Part shown: in pieces, positions 32,821 through 41,896 of the stretch
Numbering within the stretch: the first letter of the stretch is position 1
How the letters are laid out: every line of letters begins with the position of its first letter
NCBI RefSeq assembly: GCF_000192475.1
Contig: NZ_AEYW01000028.1
Span: 1 to 64,000 of the forward strand
Length of the DNA: 64,000 nt
Direction of reading: 5' to 3'
Origin: Ruegeria conchae
GTDB lineage: Bacteria; Pseudomonadota; Alphaproteobacteria; Rhodobacterales; Rhodobacteraceae
Translations under genes and position numbers: made by a program
Notes under the pieces: model-generated
What the model was told of the DNA's origin: nothing
The model's database searches: none
The model's input: the letters and a program-made list of their open reading frames with translations, nothing else

Positions 32821-35199
32821 TCAGAACCGAACACTTAAATTCGCACCTAGGCCATGTTCTTGGCCATTGGAGCGAACAGAATAGCCATATCCTGCCGTTA
32901 GTCTGGCCAGATCAGAGATCTGATACCCTAGCCCCAGACCAAGTACGAAGCCATTTGCACCTCGGTTTTGTCCGACTTGTGTGAACGTGCCAAATATCGG
33001 GCTCGTCACAGTGATTTCGTGCTCACTATCCTTGTTGGCAAAGAAGTCATACTCGTAACGAGCAAAGGCGATTGGGGTTAGCAATCCATTCTCTGTCAAG
33101 AAGTCGCGTTGGTAATCAACTCCAATGGAAGCAACCAGAGACTCTGCGTTCGCTTTCTCAATCGAGTAGTTGAAATCACCACCGCCCGTCTCTGTGCCTG
33201 AACCTTGTTGAATACGCCCGTAGTTCAATCCAAAAACCGTAGAAACCCTTGCACCGCTGTCCAGGTTAAACAGCTTCAGTGCCTGGATACCGGCATGGAT
33301 GCCCTCTTGGTCCAAATCAGACTTTGCCTCGCCTCCCGTAAAGCCATCAACAGAAGGGTTATTTCGCTTGGCGTCGGTTTCACCGAACATGTAACCGACC
33401 AGCCCGGAGAACTCCCAAGTTCCGGTTGTTGTGCGCCCATAGACGCCCACATGATAGCTGTCGGTCGAAAAGTCCTGATCGACTTGATCGTGTTCATCCA
33501 TGGAGGATGTCCCAAAACCTGCGTACACGCCGACCACACCTCTATCGGTGCTTGCGACATCCGCTCCGACCAAAATCGTGCCCAGCGAATAGTCGAATGT
33601 CCCAAGGCCATTGCTTCCATCAACGTCCCCGCTCACATAGGCCGTGTCGATCCACCAGCGCCGATCAGAGCAGTCTATTGCGCCACTAGGGCTCTGGGCC
33701 GAGTCGATGTCTCCCGATGCAATAGGTTGATCCTCATTGCTGAAGCCGACCGCTTGATACTTGCGGCAATCAGCGTGGCTCAGCACGGTGTTGGTTATCA
33801 GGTCAAGTTGCTCCAGACCAACGGTCAAATTGGAGGAATATGGTTCTGCGTGCACACGATTAAACCCAGCCAAACCTGAATTGGTAAGCGTGTTAACGGC
33901 ATTGCCCAAGGTTGTGCCGTTGGTCAGAATGGTTCCGGGCGACGTGTTTGTGGTGTTGGCCACCGCACCAGCGAGATTGCTTGCATTGGGTGATCCTACA
34001 ACTGCTGGATGCTGCGGTAAGCTCGAGACAGGGAGGGTAGAAAACGCAATATCAATTCTCCCGTCCACAGTTGGCGTATTTGAGATACTCAGACTAGAAA
34101 GAGCGGGTAGAGAACCTCCGGCAACAAGAGTTGGGGAGTTTCCATCAAAACTCGAGGCTTGAAAAACCGTGTAGTCGTTGCCAGCAGCATAGTCCTGCGC
34201 AGTCAAGCCTGGACGAGCGGCTTCGACTTGTATGGTGGCGTTGTTGATACCAGTGACTGCGTCTGTTGACGAAACCAGATCCGCTTTTTGTGCCGCTGCG
34301 GGGTCGACTTCCGACAAAATCGTCGACCCCGCAGCGAAGGAAATTGCACTATTAATATTCAACGTCCCAATCGAGGAGCCCGGTGAAAGAACAGCGCCAT
34401 TTCTCACGTTGAAATTGAATGCGTTCACGGTGCCGTTGCCGGCCAGAGTACCAAAGTTATCAAAATCGACCGTGGTTAAGCTGCTGGACGCGTCAAGCCG
34501 AAGTGTTGAACCAGCACCGATCACCATATTGCTGGTGGCCGACATTGAACTGTTGGTCAGTGTAAAATCAGACGCTTGAGCGCTTCTTGTCTGAATGTTG
34601 ATCACACCAAACGCGATTTCCGTCGCGTTTGTTACTGTCAAATTATCGTAAGTTAACGGCGTGTCTGATTGGAAAAATACCTCGGTTGGGTCAACATCAC
34701 TCCCATTTGCGGGCGCAAATGTCATGGACCGTCCTGATCCTATCGAAGTCCCTACAATATTGACTCGTAGTCTGCCGTTGATTTGCGTCGTCAGGGCCTC
34801 CCGTGAAACAAAGTCGCCGCTCCCTGCCGCGACATCGACGTTCAACAAAGTCAGTACCGATGCTCTGTCTGGATTTTGACTCTGCCCCGGGACATACAGC
34901 TCAATTTCCCCAGAAGGCGTTATGGTGGAATTACCAATCAGAAGCGCCGTGATGGGCCCGTTTGGAATTGGCAGGCAGGTTTTAACAGTAGAAGATATCG
35001 TCTGCCCGCTAAGAATGGTCTCTGTTCCAGCAGTGTATTCTTGACGCGGAGCACCAACTTCAGCGCAAGATTGCGAACTTTGGGCCTGGGCAATGCCGGG
35101 CAGTAAGAAGTACGCCAAGGCTCCGAGTGTGAGCTTAGTGAAAAGTGCGCGATCAACGTACGGCGCTACGCTTGCCTGAACTCGATCCTTTGTTTCCAT
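32821..35199 (-). CDS. Autotransporter (type V secretion) with C-terminal beta-domain
   Basis: A 792-residue protein. A long N-terminal signal region ends near IAQAQ-SS (residues 22-40). The passenger (about 41-500) is rich in Ser, Thr, Asn and Gly and includes the autotransporter-associated block GTLAGNGTVNAFNFNVRNGAV-type sequence (read as TLAGNGTV, LSPGSSIGTLN). The C-terminal barrel (about 510-792) has Tyr/Gly-rich strands and ends LGANLSVRF with a terminal Phe. The passenger probably forms a surface beta-helix; no protease triad is evident, so adhesion or autoaggregation is more likely. A ggggaga ribosome site precedes the ATG. Confidence 0.9.
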   Translation of the reverse strand: METKDRVQASVAPYVDRALFTKLTLGALAYFLLPGIAQAQSSQSCAEVGAPRQEYTAGTETILSGQTISSTVKTCLPIPNGPITALLIGNSTITPSGEIELYVPGQSQNPDRASVLTLLNVDVAAGSGDFVSREALTTQINGRLRVNIVGTSIGSGRSMTFAPANGSDVDPTEVFFQSDTPLTYDNLTVTNATEIAFGVINIQTRSAQASDFTLTNSSMSATSNMVIGAGSTLRLDASSSLTTVDFDNFGTLAGNGTVNAFNFNVRNGAVLSPGSSIGTLNINSAISFAAGSTILSEVDPAAAQKADLVSSTDAVTGINNATIQVEAARPGLTAQDYAAGNDYTVFQASSFDGNSPTLVAGGSLPALSSLSISNTPTVDGRIDIAFSTLPVSSLPQHPAVVGSPNASNLAGAVANTTNTSPGTILTNGTTLGNAVNTLTNSGLAGFNRVHAEPYSSNLTVGLEQLDLITNTVLSHADCRKYQAVGFSNEDQPIASGDIDSAQSPSGAIDCSDRRWWIDTAYVSGDVDGSNGLGTFDYSLGTILVGADVASTDRGVVGVYAGFGTSSMDEHDQVDQDFSTDSYHVGVYGRTTTGTWEFSGLVGYMFGETDAKRNNPSVDGFTGGEAKSDLDQEGIHAGIQALKLFNLDSGARVSTVFGLNYGRIQQGSGTETGGGDFNYSIEKANAESLVASIGVDYQRDFLTENGLLTPIAFARYEYDFFANKDSEHEITVTSPIFGTFTQVGQNRGANGFVLGLGLGYQISDLARLTAGYGYSVRSNGQEHGLGANLSVRF

Positions 35200-35599
35200 A
35201 AGCTCTCCCCACTAACTTCACAAACGCGGCCACAACCTTTTGCGATCATCCGGAGAATATTTGAGCACAAAAAAATATTCGAATGAAAGACCGCTATGGC
35301 AAATGGTTTTTGATGGGGGGCCGCGGTGCAACAGTGCCGCTTGAAGATTATTCGCCTCGCGATAGAATTTACTCACGAAACTGCAAGAACTCTGCCCGGA
35401 GTATTCGCGCATGCAGAAAGCACACCAGTTACGTCCGTCTGCTGCGACGAAGCGCTTAAAGCGGCCGTTCAAGCAAAGTGCAGCGAGTTGTCGAATGCCA
35501 GTGTTCGAATTATGGATTGCGCGGATGATGTTTGCTCCCAACTGTCACGCGTCGCGGCGAACTGCAGATGTACTCTTCTGCAGGGAAAGGAGCCCCAAG

Positions 35600-35970
35600 G
35601 TGGAAGTGCGGAAAGTTGGACTGGATATCGGTTTCGCCACGCTCAAAGGCTCGTCCACGGCGGTCAATTCCCAGCGCTTAGCCTGCAACTCCGGCGTGTC
35701 GAAATCTCGGATCATGGAAGCGTCTGAAGGCATAGTCTGCTGCGGAAATGGTGCCGCAGAGAAGGTCATCGACAACGCTTTCGTGAGAGAGCCAGACGAC
35801 CCTTGGAGTGTAAGCGTTGCTTTTGATGGCGATACCATTCGCGCGATGACGTCGCACAGCTTTTTCGATCACAGCCGCCGACAGGGTTCCAGTTCGGGCT
35901 GTTTGGCGAAGAACGGTCGAAATTCCTTGTCTTCAGTGATGGTGACGAAACTAAATCGAATTCGGTGACA
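35600..35970 (+). pseudogene. Decayed paralogue of the secreted protein at 39.2 kb
   Basis: Reading this stretch gives DIGFATLKGSST, ASEGIVCCGNG, VSVAFDGDTIRAMTSHSFF. These parallel DISYAILELKGSS, APEGVVYCGGG and VTVNGETMDAMTSYSYF in the intact gene at 39159-39932. Near 35885 the similarity jumps to another frame (FGLFGEERSKFLVFSDGDE against ALLGQDRSEFLVFEDGSE), so there is a frameshift. The 5' part of the gene is not recognisable in 35216-35600. This is a clear relic of a duplicated gene. Confidence 0.75.
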
Positions 35971-36021
35971 ACACCGGCGAACCATGCAGCGGAACCTTAG
36001 GTACATGATGGAGAATCGAAA

Positions 36022-36543
36022 ATGGAGACTAAGATAGCCAGAAAGAGCAACCGCGACGATGCCCGGAAATGGGCGTTCTTTCTCTGTGCAATCTTGACGG
36101 CATTCAACACTGGTCCAGCAATTGCACAAGATTGGTCTGCGCTGCCGGCGCGGTTGGCCGAAAAGGTCGAAGCCGCCCAAAGGGCTTGTTCTGAATTCGA
36201 GAACGGACAGTTCGCCCTGGAGTTCGGTGCGGTTCGCCGCGTGGATCTGGACGGAGACCTCCAGCGGGACTGGGGGCTGGACGAAAGTGGATTCTCGTGT
36301 TCGACCGCTGCATCACTCTATTGTGGTACAGGCGGTTGCATGTCCCATTTCCTGATCGAGGATCGTGCGTTTTCGCTTCTCAATCAGGGTTGGGAGATGG
36401 CGAACATCGGCCCGTTCCGGGTGCTTCTGGCGGATGTGCATGGCTCGCAGTGTGAAGGTATCAACCCAACGCCCTGCATCGTAGCCAGCGTATGGGATGC
36501 AGAAGAAAAGGTGTGGCGCAGCACGCGCGCAGAGTGGGAGTAG
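36022..36543 (+). CDS. Small secreted Cys-containing protein
   Basis: A 173-residue protein with an extended signal sequence (hydrophobic core WAFFLCAILTAFNTGPAIA, cleavage before QD). The mature domain starts with a helical segment (AEKVEAAQRACSEFENG) and then has VDLDGDLQRDWGLD, a calcium-like DxDxD loop, followed by SLYCGTGGCMSHFLIED and VHGSQCEGINPTPC with paired Cys probably forming disulfides. I recognise this as a type of hypothetical periplasmic protein common in Rhodobacterales, without known function. It is followed by a lipoprotein gene 23 bases downstream. Confidence 0.75.
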   Translation: METKIARKSNRDDARKWAFFLCAILTAFNTGPAIAQDWSALPARLAEKVEAAQRACSEFENGQFALEFGAVRRVDLDGDLQRDWGLDESGFSCSTAASLYCGTGGCMSHFLIEDRAFSLLNQGWEMANIGPFRVLLADVHGSQCEGINPTPCIVASVWDAEEKVWRSTRAEWE

Positions 36544-36566
36544 CGTATTTGAAACGACACCTCGAA

Positions 36567-36875
36567 ATGATTATGCTCAATATCGGCACTATCGCATCGG
36601 TGCTGGCTGTTTCGGGGTGCATTGAAACTACTCCTGAGGTTGCCATAAGCGAACCTGATCCGGAATTGATCTTCGTCCGCGGCTACAGAAGCGCTGCTGA
36701 TGATTGCCGCCTCGTTGGCGAAAGCGCTTTTACCCTCGATTTCCTAGACGACGCTGCCGATCTTGTAGCGTGTTCAACCGGTTCGACGGATATGGATGAA
36801 CTCATGGCACAGACTGGTGTGCCAATCCTGACCCAGACGAACAGCTACACATTTTTCAGCGTACCGCGAAGGTAA
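36567..36875 (+). CDS. Small lipoprotein
   Basis: About 102 residues. Starting at ATG 36567 (or 36573) gives a lipoprotein signal with lipobox AVSGC, after which the mature part begins CIETTPEV. The rest is acidic with a Cys pair (DDCRLVGESAF, LVACSTGSTD). The N-terminal pattern GC-[IV]-ETT and a Cys-plus-small-residue layout resemble the lipoprotein at 38.7 kb, so the two may be distant paralogues. Function unknown. Upstream in-frame codons run into the previous gene and lack a signal. Confidence 0.65.
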   Translation: MIMLNIGTIASVLAVSGCIETTPEVAISEPDPELIFVRGYRSAADDCRLVGESAFTLDFLDDAADLVACSTGSTDMDELMAQTGVPILTQTNSYTFFSVPRR

Positions 36876-36884
36876 GAAACATCC

Positions 36885-37724
36885 ATGTCCGCGTCCCAAT
36901 TCATTTTTTCTTGCGTCCCCACAACAATGGCAACCATTACAAGAATCACGGCCACTGCGAGGAGTGCAACGAAATCTTTCAGAGAAAAGTTGTCAACATC
37001 GTTTGCCATCTCACTATTGGCTGCAGCTGTGATCGGGAACAACGCTGCGGGGGATCCTATACCCGAGGGTCCACCTGGCGACATTGGCACCTTGACCGAG
37101 GAAGACTTCATTGTCGATGGATCTGCAGGTGGCGCAAAACGCTTTACCTTCACCAATGGCGAGCGAAGCCTGTATTTCATCCCCATGATCCATATCGCCG
37201 AGCAGCCTTTCTATGATCGTATTGCCGCTGAGGTCGAACGCCTCAAGCTAAATGGAGCGGACCTCTATTACGAGTTTATCGACTTCGACACGGCCAGCGT
37301 CGCCGACAAACTAAGGATACGCGCAATGCTGGGCATGCTTCCCTCGCCGGCCTTCTATGCCGAGAACGTGTCGGACGGTCTTGTTGCACAGGACAACGAG
37401 GCTTTCCTTGGCTTCCCCGGTGGTCAGGATGTGAACGTGGATCTGACACCAGCACAAATCGCAGACGCCTATGAAATGCTGATTGGACCACTCGAAATCA
37501 GCGAAGAGAACCTGTCGACGCCCATGAGAGACTTCGTTCTGCCGACTGCGGACCCCGCGCGGGTCACGCAGATCACAATTGACGCACGTAACAGGCACTT
37601 GGCAGCCGTGATCGATGCCGCTCCGGGTAACGTCGTTGTCCTCTATGGCGCAGCGCATGGCGCGGGGACCCTGCAAGAGTTGCGGGCTCTCGATCCCGAA
37701 TGGCGGCGCGCGCCCACATTTTGA
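36885..37724 (+). CDS. TraB/GumN-like (TIKI superfamily) secreted protein
   Basis: A 279-residue frame; Met15 at 36927 is an alternative start. A hydrophobic segment (about 40-55, SFAISLLAAAVIG) acts as signal or anchor. The domain shows FIPMIHIAEQPFYDRI, DLYYEFIDFD, RNRHLAAVIDAAPGNVVVLYGAAHGAGTL. These are the spaced His/Glu/Arg and GxAH elements of the TraB/PrgY/TIKI group of putative metalloproteases. The spacing and order fit, but I cannot confirm activity. It belongs to a run of small exported proteins on the plus strand. Confidence 0.65.
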   Translation: MSASQFIFSCVPTTMATITRITATARSATKSFREKLSTSFAISLLAAAVIGNNAAGDPIPEGPPGDIGTLTEEDFIVDGSAGGAKRFTFTNGERSLYFIPMIHIAEQPFYDRIAAEVERLKLNGADLYYEFIDFDTASVADKLRIRAMLGMLPSPAFYAENVSDGLVAQDNEAFLGFPGGQDVNVDLTPAQIADAYEMLIGPLEISEENLSTPMRDFVLPTADPARVTQITIDARNRHLAAVIDAAPGNVVVLYGAAHGAGTLQELRALDPEWRRAPTF

Positions 37725-38045
37725 CCGGCCGACCCCACCTGACAGTTTAGTATCGACGCCCGAGAAAGAGTGCGTGCGTCTTCGCGTCTGGTTTACCCCA
37801 GAAGCGTGCTTCACTCAAAAAGCATGATGAGGTGACACGGAGGCCACGATATGGGTCGGGATTACCAGGTGCATTTTGTACTACCGCAGCAGGGAAACCG
37901 AGCGCTGCTTCAGAGAAGATTCTAAGGTGGCGAATTTGGACACTCACCGGTTTTGAGGGAGCAGTGCCAAGGCGATTGACTAAGCCGTGGAGTAGGGTCC
38001 ATGATTTCAGAGAGATCGGGCCGCCGCTCTAAGGAGTTCGGAAAT
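37725..38045. other. Gap without recognised content
   Basis: 321 bases between two plus-strand genes. No convincing gene, terminator or RNA was seen. The last bases supply the aaggag ribosome site of the DUF805 gene. Confidence 0.4.
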
Positions 38046-38561
38046 ATGGGATTTGTTCAAGCAACCAAAACGTGCTTTGGAAAGTACTTTGTTTTTTCCG
38101 GGCGTGCAGTGAGGTCTGAGTACTGGTGGTTTGTGCTGTTTGTTGTTCTCGTAAGCCTCGTCTTTGCAATCGTCGACGCATCAATCTTTGGGACGGATCC
38201 CGAAACCGGACAAGGCATCCAAGTCCTGACCCCAATTTTTCAGCTTGCCGTTCTAATACCCATGCTGGCTGCTGGATGGCGTCGACTGCACGACACAGGA
38301 CGACCGGGCTGGTATTTGCTTTTGCCTGCAGCACTAAGCATCGCGACTGTGCTCATGCTGTTCAGTGGCATCGCAGTGTTCTCTGCGCTCGAGCAAGGCG
38401 CGAATGATCCTGAAACTCTGAGGGGTCCAGCGGCTTTCCTCGGTGTCACCGGGTTGATGGTTGTCGGTATTCTGCAACTCATACTCTCAGTGCTCATGAT
38501 CTGGTGGCTGAGTCGACCGTCACAAGAAGGCGATAATGCATACGGTCCCGCTCCAGTTTGA
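38046..38561 (+). CDS. DUF805 inner-membrane protein
   Basis: A 171-residue protein. ATG 38046 is preceded by aaggag with good spacing; an in-frame start 15 codons upstream is unlikely. DUF805 hallmarks are the FSGRAVRSEYWWFVLF opening and WRRLHDTGRPGWYLL in the middle, with four transmembrane helices. Members often stand alone and are of unknown function; some are linked to transport or stress. It ends WWLSRPSQEGDNAYGP, typical of the family. Confidence 0.88.
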   Translation: MGFVQATKTCFGKYFVFSGRAVRSEYWWFVLFVVLVSLVFAIVDASIFGTDPETGQGIQVLTPIFQLAVLIPMLAAGWRRLHDTGRPGWYLLLPAALSIATVLMLFSGIAVFSALEQGANDPETLRGPAAFLGVTGLMVVGILQLILSVLMIWWLSRPSQEGDNAYGPAPV

Positions 38562-38708
38562 CGCTATGACGCAGACTTGGTCAGAGGTTTTGCGGGGACG
38601 TAGTAAAGTTGTTTGGGAGAATACTAAGGAAGAATCTACGGTTTGCCTGCACGGGTCTCGCTATTCCGACTGTCAACAACCAACAGAATCAAATTTGGGG
38701 GGGAATAA

Positions 38709-38999
38709 GTGTCTAACTATTCAAAAATTGGCCTTGCAGTCTTCGTTGCAACGGCTGTCGCAGGCTGTGTCGAGACGACGCAACCCGGCTCTGGTGACGG
38801 TGAGGCCGTCGCGCGCGCCAATTGCGTCGCAGATGTCAACTCTACCGTCGGTGTCACCGGTTCGTCAGTGAACGACGTTACTCGCCTTGAAGATGGCTTT
38901 AGCCTGCTCATGAACGTACCCGGCGCGCAAAATTTCTGGGTCTGCGAGACGACTCCGTCCGGCGCTGTCACGTCCGTGTTCTTCATGGGTGAGGGATAA
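38709..38999 (+). CDS. Small lipoprotein
   Basis: A 96-residue protein starting at GTG 38709, with a run of seven G at 38697-38703 as the ribosome site. The lipoprotein signal ends at lipobox AVAGC and the mature protein begins CVETTQPG. The remainder has two further Cys (ANCVADVN, WVCETTPSG) likely to form a disulfide. Similar in plan to the lipoprotein at 36.6 kb. Function unknown. Confidence 0.7.
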   Translation: MSNYSKIGLAVFVATAVAGCVETTQPGSGDGEAVARANCVADVNSTVGVTGSSVNDVTRLEDGFSLLMNVPGAQNFWVCETTPSGAVTSVFFMGEG

Positions 39000-39158
39000 G
39001 CTCTTTGAAGCGGGCGGTCTAAAGAGCCGCCTATTCCAAGAGGAAAAAAGATGTGAAGCGGGTGTGGCTTTGGGCACTAGGTTGATGAGTCAACCGGCTC
39101 TCACGAATTTGAACACCGGCAGCCGCCGGTTTCGCTCTCTACAATAATGAGGTCACAA

Positions 39159-39932
39159 ATGAACTGGCTTTCCACATTATTTACGTCCTTTTTGCTCGCT
39201 GCTCCATTGTCGGCAATGGCAGATTGGCAGTTTAGTTCAGGCCCAAGCCCTAATGCATTCATTCAGGCGAACAATATCACTTTAGAACTGCAATGCGACC
39301 GCATACGGTTTGCTCCAGCAGGCTATGAAGACAGCCAAGACATCGTGAACAAGCAGGGGCTTTCGTTTTGTTTCATGAGCAACGGCACAGCTGAAGTCGG
39401 TGCGTTTCAGGCCGAGCGGGCCAACAGTTCCTTCCGGGTTGTGGACAATTACCCCGTCGAAATTGAGTTCAATGACGCCAATGACTACGTGTTTGTTCTG
39501 GATCAGATTGCCGCTAACGCGACGCTCAATCTCTCTATGACCGATCAGGACATTTCGTATGCGATCCTCGAATTGAAGGGGTCTTCGGCGGCCATCCGTT
39601 CGTTGAAACGCAGTTGTAGTAACCTCGCCTCGTCGGGTTCAGGTTCCCGTCCGGAAGCACCTGAAGGCGTAGTCTATTGCGGCGGGGGCGGCACTCAGCG
39701 ACAGATCGAATATGCCATTGTCGACACCGGCAGCGACTGGGACGCGCGTGTTACAGTCAACGGTGAAACGATGGACGCAATGACGTCCTACAGCTACTTC
39801 GGCAATGCAGAGCCGCCGCGTGGCTTTATCGTCGCTCTCTTGGGCCAGGACCGTTCCGAGTTTCTCGTTTTTGAAGATGGTTCAGAGCGTTGGATCGAAT
39901 TCGGAGACTATCGATATGATCAGTGCAACTAG
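39159..39932 (+). CDS. Secreted hypothetical protein with a decayed paralogue
   Basis: A 257-residue protein. gagg at 39150-39153 is five bases before ATG 39159, which is preferred to ATG 39147. Signal peptide cleavage is near AMA-DW. The mature protein appears beta-rich with Cys in two halves: an N-terminal domain (ITLELQCDRIRFAP, LSFCFMSNG) and a C-terminal domain (VVYCGGGGTQ, FLVFEDGSERWIEFGDY). A frameshifted copy of the C-terminal domain lies at 35.6-36.0 kb. I do not recognise the family. The next gene starts inside its last codons. Confidence 0.75.
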   Translation: MNWLSTLFTSFLLAAPLSAMADWQFSSGPSPNAFIQANNITLELQCDRIRFAPAGYEDSQDIVNKQGLSFCFMSNGTAEVGAFQAERANSSFRVVDNYPVEIEFNDANDYVFVLDQIAANATLNLSMTDQDISYAILELKGSSAAIRSLKRSCSNLASSGSGSRPEAPEGVVYCGGGGTQRQIEYAIVDTGSDWDARVTVNGETMDAMTSYSYFGNAEPPRGFIVALLGQDRSEFLVFEDGSERWIEFGDYRYDQCN

Positions 39933-40143
39933 GGGCGCCGCGAAAGTGACCCTGATCTCGGCGCTGTTCTCTTTGACCATTGGTGCGGCTTTATGGGTCC
40001 TCTATTGGGTGCAAGGTGTGCAGATTGACGAGGACGGAGTGCTGCGCGAAGCGTTTTTCCTTCTCGGCCTTGGATGGATATTCACCTTAGGTGGAGTGGC
40101 GATGCTTCTGACGTCGCTGTTTCTCTATTTTTGGAACCGTTAA
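39916..40143 (+). CDS. Small two-helix membrane protein
   Basis: A 75-residue protein starting at ATG 39916 with ggag nine bases upstream, overlapping the end of the preceding gene by 17 bases. Two transmembrane helices (about 10-30, VTLISALFSLTIGAALWVLY, and 48-70) flank a short acidic loop. Its stop overlaps the next start as TAATG, so the three genes are translationally coupled. Function is unknown; it may be an accessory subunit for the flanking secreted proteins. Confidence 0.7.
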   Translation: MISATRGAAKVTLISALFSLTIGAALWVLYWVQGVQIDEDGVLREAFFLLGLGWIFTLGGVAMLLTSLFLYFWNR

Positions 40144-40589
40144 TGCGGCTCTTCGCCTTAGTCGCGGCGATGGTAGTGCTGGTGACTGCCGCGTTCTGGG
40201 CGGGCGCGCGTGTACAGCTGGCCGTACAGGAGGACAACTGCCTGGACCTCGGCGGTGGAAGACATCCAGGGGACTACCCGGTATGCGTGGTAGAGCGATT
40301 TCCTGACTGGATTTCCATCGGCCCGATTGCTCTAATGCCTGCTGCTGTCCGCGAAATGAGCACCGAAGAGACCGGCAATGAGCAAGTGATCCTTCGGCTC
40401 GAGCTAAACAAAGACGCTGCTTTCGCCGTGGCGGGCCTGACAAGAGCGAAGATCGGAAAGGACCTTGAGCTGCGAGTTGGGAACAGGATGGTTAGCGCCG
40501 TGACGGTCAGAGAGGAGATCGCGAACAGGCGATGGAACCTCATCCTTCCCAAGGAGGCCGCCGATCTCGCGGTGCGTGAATACCAATGA
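40143..40589 (+). CDS. Single-pass exported protein with SecDF P1-head-like domain
   Basis: A 148-residue protein starting at ATG 40143 (TAATG overlap). Residues 1-20 form a signal anchor. The C-terminal part (about 80-145) has the pattern of the SecD periplasmic head subdomain: VILRLELNKDAAFAVAGLTR, then IGKDLELRVGNRMVSAVTV and IANRRWNLIL. Outside SecD this small domain occurs in stand-alone exported proteins of unknown role. A Cys pair (NCLDLGGG, VCVVERF) in the linker may be disulfide-bonded. Confidence 0.65.
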   Translation: MRLFALVAAMVVLVTAAFWAGARVQLAVQEDNCLDLGGGRHPGDYPVCVVERFPDWISIGPIALMPAAVREMSTEETGNEQVILRLELNKDAAFAVAGLTRAKIGKDLELRVGNRMVSAVTVREEIANRRWNLILPKEAADLAVREYQ

Positions 40590-40654
40590 CTCAGCTAGCG
40601 CAGCTTCCTGCATCGAAATAGAACAATTGTGCGGGTCTGCTAGAGGAAAATCTA

Positions 40655-40955
40655 TTGTCGAAAAACTTAGATAGCACTCTCTGCCGCAGCCTTGATCTTC
40701 AGCTTTCTGCTTCTGGCGGGATGTGCAGATTCCGTCCGGGAAGGCGGCGCGTGACAGGACACCCTGTCGGTGGTTTTGGATCAGGGTCCGCCCAGCAATA
40801 TCGAGCGGCTCAACGATGGTCGGCGAGCATACTAGTGGATTGTCGAATTCACAGGCACGCAACCGATTGTAACCAACGCAACGACGAATGTAGAAAACGA
40901 CATTTTATGTTCTACCCTAGCGAATACGTCATCTACTACGTTCGAGCCCTATTAG
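40655..40955 (+). pseudogene. Decayed lipoprotein gene
   Basis: TTG 40655 begins MSKNL. After one extra base near 40670, the neighbouring frame continues IALSAAALIFSFLLLAGC, a textbook lipoprotein signal, then ADSVREGGA. In that frame there is a TGA at 40752, protein-like sequence DTLSVVLDQGPPSNIERLND, a TAG at 40833, and further WIVEFTGTQPIV and CSTLANTSSTTFEPY before the final TAG at 40953. Two nonsense codons plus a start-proximal frameshift show the gene is dead. The length fits the small lipoproteins nearby. Confidence 0.6.
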
Positions 40956-41161
40956 TATCGTTGCCCTTATTCTTTGATTGCGACGCCGCAGGGATATAAG
41001 TGGGCCATAGAGGGGCTTTTCAACGGGCGACCCAGATGTAACTAACCTTGCACCGATTTAGGTTATGCAGAATACGGCCCGGAGATCATCTTAGCCATGG
41101 AAATAACGGGAATCTGCACTCATCATTGAGATTTATGGAATCATCAAATGACGGAAAACCT

Positions 41162-41338
41162 ATGAACTATGATGTCGCGCACGCGCTTGCTTCTGGTGCC
41201 TTACTTTACGCCACCTATTGGTAAATGCAGCTTACCGGTGTCCTTGACGGAAAGAGCAAGGGAAGACAGCGGCTGACACTTGCGGTCGCCTTTGCAGTCG
41301 TTATTCTTTTGCTAAATCTAGTGTGGCCAACCGCCTGA
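41162..41338 (+). pseudogene. Small membrane peptide gene interrupted by a stop codon
   Basis: One frame reads MNYDVAHALASGALLYATYW, then TAA (41222-41224), immediately followed by ATG and MQLTGVLDGKSKGRQR with a hydrophobic tail (LAVAFAVVILLLNLVW) and TGA at 41336. It could be a 58-codon gene broken by one nonsense mutation, or a 37-residue single-helix peptide with an upstream leader peptide. Nothing else was recognised between 40956 and 41390. Confidence 0.4.
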
Positions 41339-41390
41339 TGAGTTTCCTTTAAGACTAGTTCACGAAGTCGCCGGGAGAGCGCTACCGCAT

Positions 41391-41804
41391 TCAGCTCTCA
41401 GGAACCCATCCGCATAAAGTGTAGATCTGGTAAGTGGAGGTTTCTTCGTCTGGTGAGTTTACAACCAGCAGCCTATTTTTCTCAAGCGGGGTTAAGAGCT
41501 GGCGGTAAGAATAGGTTGCACCGTCAAATGAGCAGGCCAGATCAACGATTTGCACCGCGGTTCCGCGAAGAGCCTGAACTTGAGCGTAAGCACAAGACCC
41601 GTCGTCCGATTTGCGCCCCTCGTCGTCATAGATGACGTATCCGGCACGAAGGTCCCCATATTCCTCCGAAATCCGCGCGCCTTCCGCGCACGAAAGACCT
41701 TCCGGGACATAGAGTCCAGAAAAATGAACCTTTTCGGCCACTACAATCGATGAACTCAAGCCATAAAAGATAGTGGCAAGTTGTACCGTAGATTTGGAAA
41801 CCAT
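41391..41804 (-). CDS. Small secreted Cys-rich hypothetical protein
   Basis: A 137-residue protein with a short signal sequence (hydrophobic LATIFYGLSSSIVVA, cleavage before EK). The mature part has four Cys (GLSCAEG, DGSCAYA, LACSFDG, TLCGWVP), probably two disulfides, and a beta-rich pattern. No family is recognised. It is isolated between a degenerate stretch and an ATPase gene. Confidence 0.6.
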   Translation of the reverse strand: MVSKSTVQLATIFYGLSSSIVVAEKVHFSGLYVPEGLSCAEGARISEEYGDLRAGYVIYDDEGRKSDDGSCAYAQVQALRGTAVQIVDLACSFDGATYSYRQLLTPLEKNRLLVVNSPDEETSTYQIYTLCGWVPES

Positions 41805-41896
41805 GCGGTTATATCGCGCGCGAGGTCAGTGTGGGTCAAGGCGATTCCGTGTAACGCACAACTCAATCGCGCGCGTTGTTAGCACTTCCCTAAAGG

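Noticed and set aside
40655..40999. 114-residue open frame taken as an intact gene
   Set aside because: The product is unlike a protein, while the neighbouring frame encodes a lipoprotein signal and beta-rich sequence interrupted by stops. A pseudogene explains the data better.
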